Part shown: positions 1-10,799 of the stretch, in pieces
Numbering within the stretch: position 1 is the first letter of the stretch
Layout: each line of letters opens with the position of its first letter
DNA from: Vitis vinifera
Taxonomy: Eukaryota; Streptophyta; Magnoliopsida; Vitales; Vitaceae
Direction of reading: 5' to 3'
NCBI RefSeq assembly: GCF_030704535.1
Contig: NC_081811.1
Coordinates: forward strand, 168,501-232,500
DNA length: 64,000 bases
Translations under genes and position numbers: made by a program
Notes under the pieces: generated by a model
Told to the model about the DNA's origin: nothing
Database searches by the model: none
What the model saw: the letters and a program-made list of their open reading frames with translations, nothing else

Positions 1-698
1 CCTCTTGAAGTTTGTCCCAATGAACTGCTTGGGTTTCTCACCATGTGCAGTAGCAAGAGGTATAATAGAAGATGTAGAAGTCATCTTCATTAAAAATCAA
101 TTGCAATAAAATTAGTTGCAAAAGAAAATTTTTCTTAAGATTGTTGTCCCTAACTATTGACTAGATGGACTTTTGGGGTTAATTGAGGCTAGAATTTGAC
201 TTTATGTCTTTAAGACAAATTCCACCCACTCAAGTGCTTACAAGTGATTGTCTCTCAGGATACAATGATCACTTTTTTTTTTGTGATAGTAGCATTCTAA
301 ATCACAAGAAATAGCAAATCACTTTGTGATTTGTATTCTCTTAAATATATATTAAAAAAAATAGTAGAAAAAAAACACTAAACTTTAAGCTAACAAGGAC
401 TCGAAAGTTTAAAAGACTAGAAAGGAGAATAAGTGAGTGAATCTGAAAAGACAAAGTGGGGCAAGGGGTTGGCTTATTTATAGATTTTGTTAGTAATTAT
501 TAAAAGAGATATATCTTTAAAACACTAAACACATCCATTAAAGAGTTGTGTCTTAAGACACTAAACATATCATTTGGAAGAGGTTGTGTCCTTAAAATAT
601 AGGACACAACCTTTAAAACAAGTTGTGTCTACTAAAAAACGTCTTTCAAGAGAAAAAAGAATCCTAATTTTCATTCACCTGTATATAAATTCCAACAT
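1..698 (-). mobile_element. 5' end of a copia-type LTR retrotransposon (partial, runs off left edge)
   Basis: Read on the minus strand, a start codon at 90 opens a frame beginning MKMTSTS and continuing with a HGEKPKQF motif, which is typical of the first residues of copia gag. To its right is a non-coding stretch that looks like an LTR: a TATA-like box at about 475-483, repeated GTTGTGTC-type boxes at about 545-640 (such repeats are common in the U3 of copia LTRs), and a TGTTGG terminus at 698. The LTR/leader boundary and primer site are not clear to me. The rest of the element is outside the window. Confidence 0.45.
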
Positions 699-1301
699 AA
701 ACAACAAATCTAGTGATAATTAAATGAGAAGATGTCCTGGTTGTCCCTTTAGATTGGGTTGGCCTTAGTGAGATGTTTGTTACAGAGTTGACGGGCCAGC
801 GTTTCTAGTAATATTGGAACTTTTGTTCAACCCGCTAATAGCCACTGCCTTCTGTGCATCCAATTAATAATTAATGGGGGTACCTTATGTGGGATTTTCT
901 AGTTAGGAAGGCACTAAAAGATCTACCCCTAGCTTCCTCCATCCAACCAAAACTCAATAAAAATATGTTAATCATTTAAAATATTTTTCTAACAAAAATT
1001 AATCTTCAAATAAGACACTTTAATGTGTTTGGCTAACCTTTCAATGGGTTAATTCGCAGTTGAGAAAATTTTACTCCTGGGCCCAAAATATCAAGATGGA
1101 ATAGGTGATGAGATTGGCCTCGGCCAATGGGGTAGTGATCTTCAACAAGACCTCATGTAGCTCATGCGACTTTGTCATTAGTCTGATTACATAACTAAAA
1201 GTTAGTCCCACTATTCAGAATTTTGACCTGGACCCGGAGACAGGGAAATGGAGAAAACACTCATGAGGCTGATGCTCAATGGGCAACCAGTGCCAACAGT
1301 G

Positions 1302-1508
1302 TCTTCAAATTGATGAATCGTAGTTTTTCATTGATTATTTCATTCGTTCATGTACATAGTATATATAGAGGGTAATCACCATTCTAAGAATGGGAAAGAA
1401 TAATACAAACAATGAATGATATAAGAAAATAACAATTAATATCATAATATCTCAATATTTCTAATATCTCAACTTTCATAATATCTAAATATTCCTAATA
1501 TCTCAACA
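1302..1508 (-). mobile_element. Solo LTR of a copia family
   Basis: These 207 bases are the reverse complement of the LTRs at 14186-14447 and 18105-18391: they start TGTTGAGATATT, end in ..TTTGAAGA and share the internal TCTATATATACT block. They are flanked by the identical 5-bp direct repeat CAGTG at 1297-1301 and 1509-1513. There is no internal region, so this is a solo LTR, the usual product of LTR-LTR recombination. It sits inside the leader of an older LTR element. Confidence 0.85.
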
Positions 1509-1633
1509 CAGTGTTCATTAGTGGATAGCCTGCTGAATCCACCAATGAAATTGTGTCCCTTCATACCAATGGCGCCTTCATTCCACTGCTGAAGCCCTAT
1601 CGAAATTTACCTTAAGTTAATGATCTGATACCA

Positions 1634-1843
1634 TGTAATTTGAAGAATAAGCTGTGCATGAAAGTAGTAATCCAATGAGCTCTTTATCAAGTAGTCTTAT
1701 GCAGCTTTTCGTGTATGAAATATTATTATGTCATGCATGTGATCTTCTTCTTCCTAATCAAGAAGATAGCTTTATTTATTCATTGCCTCCATATGAATAT
1801 AAACACTTGAATGCTACAATTGTTTCGGTTACTTAATTCAACA
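1634..1843 (-). mobile_element. LTR and leader of an older LTR retroelement fragment
   Basis: On the minus strand a 210-base segment starts TGTTGAATTAAG at 1843 and ends AATTACA at 1634. It is followed at once by TGGTATCAGA (1624-1633), a primer-binding site complementary to plant initiator-Met tRNA. The leader continues leftward to about 1514, where the solo copia LTR interrupts it, and may resume to about 1090. No long coding region is recognisable, so this is an old fragment. Confidence 0.5.
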
Positions 1844-3312
1844 TAATCAGTTTGTGTACGTATATATGGAAGTCTAGCTCATGTAAGTTGCCTATTTTAT
1901 TTCCTTACCAGCCATGGAATGATCTTTAGGTTCAAGAATGTATCATATGAATGAAAAAAAGAATGAAGTTGTCACTAGACTACGGACAAAATGTCAAAAT
2001 CATACTTCACATTTACAGTAGCCATATATTGATTCTACCCAATCTTACGAGCTAGACTACTAGAGTCGCCTGTCCTTTTTGTTAGCCCAAACCCGGACCC
2101 GGTGCACTTGCAAAGATTTAGCCATCCGAACCATCTAGATAGTAGGTATCACGTTACAAAAAGCTATCATGGTTAGCTACTCCCCCTCTATCCTGATATT
2201 ACCGGTCTCATGGTTCATGGTGTTTCATTTGTTGTTACCAAAGGAAAAATGGAAACTGAAGCTCAAATTGAATTTGGTTTTAGAATGGACCTTGATGTAT
2301 TATGTTCTTTTAGTCCAATTTTCAGTTTATAAATCAGTTGAAACCCAATATGATCATCAAGAAACAACGAATATCACTGTCTTCAAGAGAAAGCAAACTC
2401 CACTGAACTAGCTTCAAGAGCCATCATCTGCTGCTCTTAGGTCAAAATCCTCTCAATGCTTTGATATTTTATGAAGCGTCTCCCTACTACTGTTGCTATT
2501 GTTGCTGCCCGCGCTGCATGTCACATTCATTGCTATTCATCATAATTGGTGGTTGTGCCGTAGTGTTTGTTTAGGTATAGTTTAAACGTGGAATCCTGAA
2601 CCAATAAAAAACCAAGACACGTCTCCACAATAATTGGTGGTGAGATTTGCATGGCCCACATAGGAAGTACCCAAGCCGACGCCAAGGAAAATTAATCCAT
2701 CCAAGACTCGGTCAAAAAGGTGGCTCATGGGAGAAGCAACATTTTGAATTAATTACGTCAAAATAGCTGCTCCATTAATCTTGTGATTCTCGTTTGCTTT
2801 CTTTAATTTCATTACTGGCTATCAAGTAACGGGTTACTAAATTCACAATATAACTGCTACAATTGTTAAAAAGGTACAGAAGAAAGAAAAAGTGGCAGTA
2901 TAATTAATTGGATTTGAAGGGAACTACATAGATTTGGAAATGATCAGTATAATTTTCAAGGATTACACCTCCTCAACATTAATAATATATATATAGATAG
3001 ATTTATAGGTGTGGTCATTGCGGCAAAGATATCAAGTAGTTGGAGAACACTTCATAGGTCATTAGATTATGTAGTTTTCATATTGGACCGACGCACAAAA
3101 TGAGAGAGTGGTAGAATTTGGAAACATATAGATCGAAGTGGGAGATTGCAAGAAAAAACAAAGTGGGAAAAGAATATCGCATGCCGTTTTCTTGGAAATG
3201 CTCACCAAACCCACGAAGGCAATCACAGGCAAGAACCGTGTGTTGCCCATTAGCACTACTGAGTCATCATTAGTGCTACTGAGGAGTTATTATTATTTCC
3301 TTCTAATCTTCC
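1844..3312. other. Intergenic, no supported gene
   Basis: This is AT-rich plant intergenic sequence. Short open frames here (1654-1836, 2169-2411) have no recognisable domain, no convincing promoter and no conserved-looking composition, so I do not call genes. Confidence 0.5.
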
Positions 3313-3320
3313 CTATAAAT
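3313..3320 (+). promoter_or_regulatory. TATA box of the small peptide gene
   Basis: CTATAAAT lies 69 bases upstream of the ATG at 3389. A start site about 30 bases downstream would give a 5' leader of about 40-45 nt, which suits a small plant secreted-peptide gene. Confidence 0.5.
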
Positions 3321-3388
3321 TAGCGACAGTGAAGTTAATTCTTCATTCCATGATTCATTTTTTGAATCTCTCCCCCATTCAGTGCTAA

Positions 3389-3607
3389 ATGGAAGTACTC
3401 ATGAAAGTGATAATCTCCATCTCTATCTTGTTGGTTGTCACAACTCCTCTTGCAGCTACCAGGATTCATATTGCCAAAGGTGCAGTAATATCTGCAAGAG
3501 GTCCCGTCTCACCTTCTGCTCCTTCTTCGTGCACTCATATCGGTGGCAGCAATGGCAGCCAAGGCGGTGACCAGCCATGCCCCGATCATCGACCTGACCT
3601 GAATTAA
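3389..3607 (+). CDS. Small secreted two-cysteine peptide precursor (CTNIP/SCREW-like candidate)
   Basis: This is a 72-residue single-exon frame. Residues 1-23 form a clear signal peptide: a short basic start with Met at 1 and 5, then the hydrophobic run IISISILLVV and a small-residue cleavage region TTPLAAT. The mature part is about 49 residues, rich in Gly, Ser and Pro, and carries RGPVSPSAPSSCTHIGG followed by a second Cys in QPCPDH. The C-T-x-I-(P/G)-G core plus one downstream Cys recalls the CTNIP/SCREW phytocytokines, secreted peptides perceived by the receptor kinase HSL3/NUT. That match is from memory, and the Asn and Pro of the named motif are His and Gly here. A TATA box at 3313 supports a real gene. 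A fragment of another secreted peptide family, or a chance frame, remains possible. Confidence 0.55.
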   Translation: MEVLMKVIISISILLVVTTPLAATRIHIAKGAVISARGPVSPSAPSSCTHIGGSNGSQGGDQPCPDHRPDLN

Positions 3608-3847
3608 TATGGAATCATTGTAATAGTAAAATGGTATGAAATATAAACCTCAAAATAATAATGATTACTCTTATGTACGCGTGCAGTTTTTTTTTTTTTT
3701 TTCTCTCTCTCTCGAAGTAATAAAAAATTAATATGGAATCTTTGCAATAGTAAAATTGCATGAAATATAAACCTCAAAATAATAATGATTACCCTTATGT
3801 ACGCGTGCAGTTTTTTTTTTTTTTCCTCTCTCGAAGTAATAAAAAAT
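3604..3847. repeat. Two-unit tandem duplication, about 124-bp period
   Basis: Unit 1 (3604-3727) begins at the stop codon of the small peptide gene and contains its likely 3' UTR. Unit 2 (3728-3847) repeats it with few differences, including the TATGTACGCGTGCAG block followed by a T run, CT repeats and CGAAGTAATAAAAAA. The copies look recent. Confidence 0.85.
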
Positions 3848-5320
3848 ATCTAAATTACTTTCTTCCACTGCATTCTGAATTGTGAATTAAGCCAATAACT
3901 CGTGCACCAGACCAACAATGAGATCAGAACCTTTGTTGGAAGTTTTTCAATATTTCTACTAGATATATGCTTATTCTTATAAAGAATATTTTGTAAACTG
4001 AGGATAGAGGTTAATTAGGAATATCTTTACAAATACTTTAGGCCGGGAAGATATTATACTCAAGAATAAACATTAGGGTAACATGGGCTACAGGCTAGTG
4101 GTTTTAATGATAGGGCTAGTGAAAAACGTCATTCAACTCTTGCTCTTGGCTCAAAGGATACTTCCATCCACATTGTGAATATCACAACTGGAAATGTCTA
4201 ATTTCTTATTAATCCCTTGCTTATGTTAGAAATGGAAACGGGACGGGTTAGGAATAGGTCGCCCTCATCCAAACCCCATCTCATTTATTCAAAACAATTC
4301 TCATCTTCGTCCCATTTAAACAATTAAATGGGACGGGATGGGTGGGTATGATAAATTCTTATACCCGTCCCGCCTTGTCCCGTTTAACTTTTTTTTTAAT
4401 TTTTATTTTTTTTAAAAGAAATTATTTTTAAAATTTTTAATTACATTAAAATAAATATTTTTATAAATAATTAAATTATTATATTTTTATAACTTATTTT
4501 ATTAAAAATATTTTATTATTATCTACGTATTAAAAATAGTAAATTTAAAATTTAAATTAAATTAATTTTAAAATTTAAATTTTTGTAATTGTGCTCTTGT
4601 ACTGTTGAATTGAATAACAAGTCATCTTCGATTCATATATAATTTTAACATTTATTACGTCTGTGAATTCTGAAATTAGCTTAAACACTTTTGATATTTC
4701 AATGGAGCCATTTTGATATTCTTGGTAATTTGAAACTTGTTACCCAGAAATTGGGCTTCAGTGACACGGTTTGTAATGTTCCTTAAAAGATGTATTAGTC
4801 ACGTTTACAATTTTCAGGTTTAGGCATTACTGATCGATTTTGATCTCGTTGTTCAGCTTGGAGCATTTTTGGCTGGACACTATTAGCATAAACAAATTTC
4901 CGAACACAGATCGAAGCAGATATAAGGCCATTTAGAGGCTTACTTCTTGGGTATTTCGTAACTATAGGGACCGATACTTATTAAAGGAATAATAGTCATG
5001 TAGATACCCAATTGTGTTTGATTTTGTTTGGTTGTGTTTCAAGATAGAATTGATCATATAAGAATTTTAGCTTCAATGTTTCGTTCATGGTTTCTACAAG
5101 TGAATATTTGACCGATACAAAGGTTTTTATTGTTTATAAAATTGGTGTTGAGTAAGAAAATGCTTCAATCATTTATCTTATTTGAAATGTTACTATTAAA
5201 TTTATTAGAAAATATATTTAAACCTGAAATTGGGAAAATGGATTAAAGGCATGATTTATTTCATGGTGAAAAGTAATCTGTTGGCACAAATTTATTTATT
5301 TTGGGATGAAAAGTGATACG

Positions 5321-5500
5321 TTGCCACAAATTTTATTTTGTGGGAAAATTATTTATTTTGTTATAAAATTAAAATTCATGATTAAAAATAATTGCTCCCG
5401 AACTTATAACAACAAACTCACCACAAATAAATTTTTGTGATAAAAAATCTTCTACCATAAAATAATTAATGTTTTTCAACCACAAATTAATTTGTGGCAA
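5321..5500. repeat. Inverted-repeat (MITE-like) element
   Basis: TTGCCACAAATT at 5321-5332 is perfectly complementary to AATTTGTGGCAA at 5489-5500. Related CACAAAT/ATTTGTG boxes lie in between and just upstream (5283-5292), so the RNA could fold into a long hairpin. No coding capacity. Family not identified. Confidence 0.5.
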
Positions 5501-7912
5501 AAGTTGATAATTGTTGTAGTTGAAACCAAGTTGGTGACAACATGTCAACACCAACCCAGGAAATTGAGATTCTTGAAATTACAATCTCAATACCATGTAG
5601 GCTATGCTGTTAGGCCTTGACATGATGGGATTTAGGCGTGTCATTAGATGCATGTTAGGCACACCATTTATGTGATAGAGCACAAGAAAATGATAACTAA
5701 CTGCTATCTATTTCATTCAATCCCTCTTTTATTTAAAATGTTGATTACTAAATGAAATTTACTTCTCGGCCTATATATATTAGACAAACTATCCAGCTTG
5801 ACCCATATCTCAGCCCAATGGGCAATGGTGTATTCAAAAACCTCCATCAAGTATTAGACACGCACATATGCTCTGATACCGTGAAGAAGTTCCAATTAAA
5901 GAAAAGAGATTTGAATGAAATATTACACATCCATTCCTGAAATTTTTCTTTTTTTCTTTTTAATTAATGATATTGGTCAATAATATAATATGTCAATGGT
6001 GAATATCAATTTAAAACGTAAATGATGAAGACTAATATGAAGATGAAAATTTTATTTTACTAAATTTCATTATTTGAAATATATTATATTTTCAATCCTT
6101 AAGACACTTCAAATTTTATTAAAAAAATATCTATATTGAAAAAACTAACACGAAAATTATTGTAAATTATATGTATAAGCTAAAAATCTTAGCTTTCATG
6201 ATAAGATTGAGGAATTAAATTTTGAACATCAACATATATTTAATAAGATTAAGTTTTTAGAATATGAACATCATATTGTTCTTAAAATGAATAGATCCTT
6301 GTCTTTTAAATTAGATTAATTAATTGAGAAAGGACTTAACCTTTAAGAAGAAACAGACATATCCAAGCATTAAATTTTTTAATAATTTGATAAATTTAGG
6401 TTAATTTTTTTATGACAAGAAAAGTCTATGACATGTTGATGAGGCTATCACTCCTAGTAGTAGAAAAATTAATATTACTAAGTCTAAAAAAAGGATTCTC
6501 ATTATACAAATATCTAAAGTTGTATACACATATTCATTTTATTATACGAAATGTCACACAAGTAATAAGTGTCACATTAAGAAGTTTTAGAGATTTCATA
6601 GAGATAACTTAATAAGTTTATAATTAAGTTTAGAGCATTGTAATAAGATAAAATCTTGTATGATAAAAAAAAGATACGATACTCAATGAATTTCTAATAC
6701 TCTCATCAAAACTAAGTCTAGGATAAACTTTTGTGTTCCATATTGATATTTATACTTCTAACTTTTCAAATATATTTTCAAAAGTCTATAAAACCAAACA
6801 AAATTGACTCAGAAAATATAACCTAATTACACTACAAAGTAAAGGTGTAATAAGTTTTATTTTCACTCCTTCAAATTCTCTTAGGATTTCATCTTTTAGA
6901 AAATCTTTAATGTGACTTCCACTTTGAATAGCATATTTTGTTTCATAGCTTAGAGTTTGATCTTACTATTTCTTTTTCTTTTTTTAGGAGTCCTTTTTTT
7001 GATCCATTAGTTCAAGTTTTAAATTACTTGGGATGGGTGTCATGTATAGCGACAGAGATTCTAGTATAAGCTTTCACCCATAATGACTGATGGGCACCTT
7101 TAGCGATGTCTATCACTTAGGCTCTTATTTTTGTCAAACTCAATTGCATGCCATAGCACTACTATGAACCCTTCCCTCTTCCAACCACCATTTCTTTTCT
7201 CAAAACTTCCCATAGAGAAAATGAGAGAAAGGAATTCGCAATGAGCAAGTTCTTATCTTGGCTTAATTTTATAAGGGATGGATGAGTCCTATAAGGGAAA
7301 AATGAAATATTTTAACAATAATAATGATAATAATAATAAAATTTATTAGTCAAAAACTAGTATATTAAACAAAACTTAGTTTCTTGAGCCCACCTCTGCA
7401 TATGATTTTTTTTAAAAAAAAACTAACATAAACAACTTGGTTTATGCTAGTTTCAAGCTTAATAATAGATTCATTAACTCGATCATCAATTTAGAAGCAA
7501 AATAATTTGCATGACTTTTCTTCCTAACAAATTCGTGTATTAGTTGACTTGGATTTTTAGTCATATCCAAGAGGGTCATTTAACCTTAAATTTTAAGGAA
7601 ACCATGTTGTCTATCATGAGCCTACATAACTAATTTGATGTCCTCCCCCATGAAATAATTTCCGTAAATTGTTGTATCAACCCTTTGAAATCCTTGACAA
7701 TTGCATCACCACAACCCCTAAAAACATTTATTATCGGATTAGCTTAATTTAGACATATGGATGCAACTGACAATGCACCAAATTAAGCTACATGATTAAA
7801 ATATGTGGGACTATGATTGAGAATAAGTTTCATAAAATTTTAATTTTTAAAAATCGATGGAGATAGCGAGAAGATTTCAATTGTGTTTCAAGCTTTAATT
7901 TATAGTGCATCT

Positions 7913-7916
<4 letters not shown>

Positions 7917-7956
<40 letters not shown>
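7917..7956 (+). repeat. Poly(C) tract of 40 bases
   Basis: An uninterrupted run of 40 C follows CTGGCG in otherwise AT-rich DNA. C homopolymers this long are rare in plant genomes. The complementary poly-G can form G-quadruplexes and is hard to sequence, so the exact length is doubtful. Confidence 0.9.
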
Positions 7957-7957
<1 letters not shown>

Positions 7958-8601
7958 TGCTAAAAGGGTTCCAAAATTAAAAACGAAGACATGAGCCATA
8001 TATCATGTCACTGTTAAAGCGTAAACTTATCACAAATTAATCTTATTGACTTTTCTGTGTCATTAAAATTAATGTTTTGAATGGATTTGCATATAGATAG
8101 TTTTTTTTTTTAATAGGAACTACTTCGAATAATTCCTCACATTGAAAACTAACTTTTTTCAAATTTAAAAAATATCAATTTTTATATGAAGGCTGCAAAT
8201 TAAAAGCTTTTAACTTATAGAATCACCTTCCATATGAGCTCCAAATGTCAATAATCGTTGTTGAGGTGTGACGGGATGAGTTTAATGACTCAAGATACCA
8301 ATCCAACCTCGATTTGGCCATTTGTCATGTCCAAATAAAATCTAAATTAAAAACCAACCAAGTGGACCACTAAAGTATCTTTATGAAAATTGAAGGAAAA
8401 TTTGATATCTCACGATAAAACGTTAAAGGATATCCACAATTGGGTTTGCTCATTATCTTGATCAACCCAACTACCATTATTAGTACATAAAAAAGTTTGA
8501 GTGGTCCACAAGCTTTTGTTAAGCTAGTCAAAGCTTCTTCAATTGGATCCCAATATCAATATAATAAATTAAGATAGTTAATTATTGAATTGAAGCCAAT
8601 G

Positions 8602-8667
8602 TTTCTCCTCATATTTTATACCATAGTCATATCATAATGTTTTTCTCCTCATATTTTATACCATAGT
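8602..8667. repeat. Short tandem duplication downstream of the first P450
   Basis: A 26-base block starting TTTCTCCTCATATTTTATACC occurs at 8602-8627 and 8642-8667. A related block lies in the matching position 3' of the second P450 at about 19643, so it belongs to the duplicated flank. Confidence 0.6.
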
Positions 8668-9084
8668 GTGGATCTCAATACGTTCCCACTTGACGACGAG
8701 AATTACTTTTCAATCTAACTTTTCTTCTCTCACAAGTTACTATCAGCTCCATTGCTCCTGGTTCAACAAATATGTCACCATCTCGACCACCTCCGATGTG
8801 GTGGTGGCCTTGGTCATGCGTCCCAACATGTTCTGAGTTTAAAGAAATCAGCCCCCACTCTCCGACATGCTGTCAGCTCTTCCCGCATGGTAAAAAAGAA
8901 TAAAAACCTTTTGTCCCACCAAGGGTCTACACATAGTCATATCATAATTTTTCAATAAGATTATATTTCAAAAGTCCTGCGTTCTTTCAACCTATTCGAA
9001 AATGCATTCATACGGAATCCCCAACATCTTTATTGGTACCTAAGTAAAAAGAAAAATCATCCGACACGGGCAGATAGACATCAC

Positions 9085-10605
9085 TCACTCTCTATAAGCC
9101 CTTTCCACAATCCTAACCGGAAAACCACCTTTCATTTTGGCAGTTAAGTCGGCGGTGAAGACCGGCTCGCCACCGTCCTCCACCACTGGCACCACCTGGA
9201 ATCGTCGCAGGACTCCGGCGACCACCCTCTTCATCTGCAGAAACGCCATCTCCTTTCCCAGGCAAATTCTGGGTCCGGCCTGAAACACCGGGTAGGTGTA
9301 TGGATCCCTGGCCACAAAGCTCCATTTTCCGGTATCTGGGTCTCTCTGCAGCCACCTCTCTGGTCGGAACTCCGGCCAGTCCGACCCCCACAGCTCCTCC
9401 AACCTTCCCATTGCGTACGGATGATAGGTCACCCTCATGCCCTTCCTCACCACCGTGCCGTCCGGCAACACGTCGTCGCTTACCGCCTCTTTGCTGTCGG
9501 CGGGGACAGGAGGGTAGAATCGCATACTCTCACAGAGAGAGGCGTGTGTGTAGATCATGTCCTTCACTTCATCGAACACCGGCAATTCAGACTTTTCATT
9601 GATTTCATTCAGAATCTGATCTTCCACATCTGGGTTCTTGAAGAGTAACCAGAAGAACCATGTCAGAGCAGCGGAGGTGGTGTCCCGCCCGGCGAGTATA
9701 AAGCTGATGACTATATCAGTGACAAAGTCCTCATCTGAGTGGCCGGAGCTCAAGAATCGTGATAAGAGGTCGGTGGAGTCGAGTGAAGATTTGTGCTTCA
9801 GCTCTTCTTTCTTCTCTCTTATGATGTTTTTTGCGAACTCACGCACCTCACCCACTGCAAGCTTCAGACGCTTCTCCGACCCCACTCCCATAAGCCGTTT
9901 CAGTCTCCACACAGTTGGGCGAATCGAAGAGAACCTCTCGCTGCTAATTCGAGCTGCATCCTCGAAAGCAACTGCGAATTTTGCCTGTGGGAGAGATGGC
10001 AATAGATAAGCTGGATCGTACCCGAAAGCGATTTTGCAGATGTTATCGAAAGCGAATCTCTGGAGAATATCTTGAAAGTCCAGAATCGAATTGTTGGCGG
10101 CAGCCATGCTTAAAATAGGGATGAGGCGGTCGGAGAGCTCAGCATCGACGACAGTCTCAATGAATTTGCGCAGGGATTTTGTGTTGAATTCATGGCTGGA
10201 GACCTGTCTCTGGAACTTCCAGTTGTCGCCGTCGGCATTGAAGATGCCGCCACCAAGAAAATCAGAGAGGTTGATTGCAAAGGTCTGGCCTTTATGGTAG
10301 TTGTGGAAGTGGGTCTTGAGGATGTGTTGCACATTGGAAGGGTTGCCAGTGAGGACAACACGTGTGCCCAGAAAGCGGTGGATGACTACAGTTGCAGAGG
10401 GTGAGGCTCTAATAAGATCAGATGTCCACTGGATACGTCGGTTTAGATTGGCTAAGATTTCCAGAGATGAGCCAATTATTGGGTAACATTTGAGGGCACT
10501 GGCGGAAGGAGATGAAGGTGATTTTGTGCGAATGAAGGAGAAGAAGAAGAAAAGTAGTGGAAGAATGAAGAGAAATGGAGAAAGTAGGAGGCTAAACTCA
10601 AACAT
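9085..10605 (-). CDS. CYP94: Cytochrome P450, CYP94 family (fatty-acid omega-hydroxylase type), copy 1
   Basis: Intronless 506-residue P450. I chose the Met at 10605 and not the upstream in-frame Met because it gives the normal N-terminal ER anchor (hydrophobic residues 4-25, then basic IRTK and a proline-rich hinge) and aligns with the start of copy 2. Landmarks: C-helix WKFQR near 129-133, I-helix AGRDTT at 305-310, K-helix E359-x-x-R362, PERW at 415-418, and the heme loop FQAGPRICLG at 441-450 with the ligand Cys448. CYP94 enzymes hydroxylate fatty acids (CYP94A) or jasmonoyl-isoleucine (CYP94B/C) in the ER. Overall sequence suggests the CYP94A side, but the substrate is inferred. The gene is complete with no break. 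It is about 94% identical to copy 2 and in the same orientation, so the pair is a recent tandem duplication. Confidence 0.93.
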   Translation of the reverse strand: MFEFSLLLSPFLFILPLLFFFFSFIRTKSPSSPSASALKCYPIIGSSLEILANLNRRIQWTSDLIRASPSATVVIHRFLGTRVVLTGNPSNVQHILKTHFHNYHKGQTFAINLSDFLGGGIFNADGDNWKFQRQVSSHEFNTKSLRKFIETVVDAELSDRLIPILSMAAANNSILDFQDILQRFAFDNICKIAFGYDPAYLLPSLPQAKFAVAFEDAARISSERFSSIRPTVWRLKRLMGVGSEKRLKLAVGEVREFAKNIIREKKEELKHKSSLDSTDLLSRFLSSGHSDEDFVTDIVISFILAGRDTTSAALTWFFWLLFKNPDVEDQILNEINEKSELPVFDEVKDMIYTHASLCESMRFYPPVPADSKEAVSDDVLPDGTVVRKGMRVTYHPYAMGRLEELWGSDWPEFRPERWLQRDPDTGKWSFVARDPYTYPVFQAGPRICLGKEMAFLQMKRVVAGVLRRFQVVPVVEDGGEPVFTADLTAKMKGGFPVRIVERAYRE

Positions 10606-10715
10606 GGTTGATGGTGATTGGTCCTGGTGTGTTTCTCTGTAGACTCGTGAATGGAATCTGTAGACTGAAAGGAAAAAGATAATGAGATATGATTTGTGAG
10701 GAGTGGATTGTGTGG

Positions 10716-10724
10716 TATTTATAG
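10716..10724 (-). promoter_or_regulatory. TATA box of CYP94 copy 1
   Basis: CTATAAATA on the minus strand, about 111 bases upstream of the ATG. The matching TATA of copy 2 lies at the same distance (21481-21489), so the core promoter was duplicated with the gene. Confidence 0.7.
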
Positions 10725-10799
10725 GTCTGTCCATCAGTAAGGTTTCTTTTGCTCTTTTTGTAGACGTAAAAAACATTTGACTCTGTATTAATGGAAGTT

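Larger units (their letters stand above)
3848..8600. other. Long intergenic stretch, AT-rich, no supported gene
   Basis: I find no recognisable coding gene. It holds an inverted-repeat element (5321-5500), a poly-C tract (7917-7956), a G/C-rich inverted pair of GGGACGGG type around 4233-4385, and a possible primer-binding-site relic near 5870. Short frames at 5752 and 6412 encode nothing recognisable. Confidence 0.5.

Noticed and set aside
1205-1240. GACCCGGAGACAGGGAAATGG resembles the P450 segment coding for DPDTGKW
   Set aside because: Only about 20 bases match and nothing around them is P450-like, so chance is likely.
1654-2411. Two small frames (60 and 80 codons)
   Set aside because: No domain, no promoter, no signal peptide of convincing shape; the first overlaps an LTR.
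4233-4385. GGGACGGG / CCCGTCCCG inverted pair
   Set aside because: It looks like ends of a common plant repeat, but boundaries and target duplications are not clear enough to call an element.
5740-5885. Possible LTR-element relic with GGTATCAGAGC primer site (minus strand)
   Set aside because: The primer-like motif is present, but I cannot find an LTR terminus or coding parts.
9300-10486. Plus-strand frames of 60-120 codons inside both CYP94 genes
   Set aside because: They mirror the GC-rich antisense of the P450 coding sequence, occur in both copies at the same places and have no domain.
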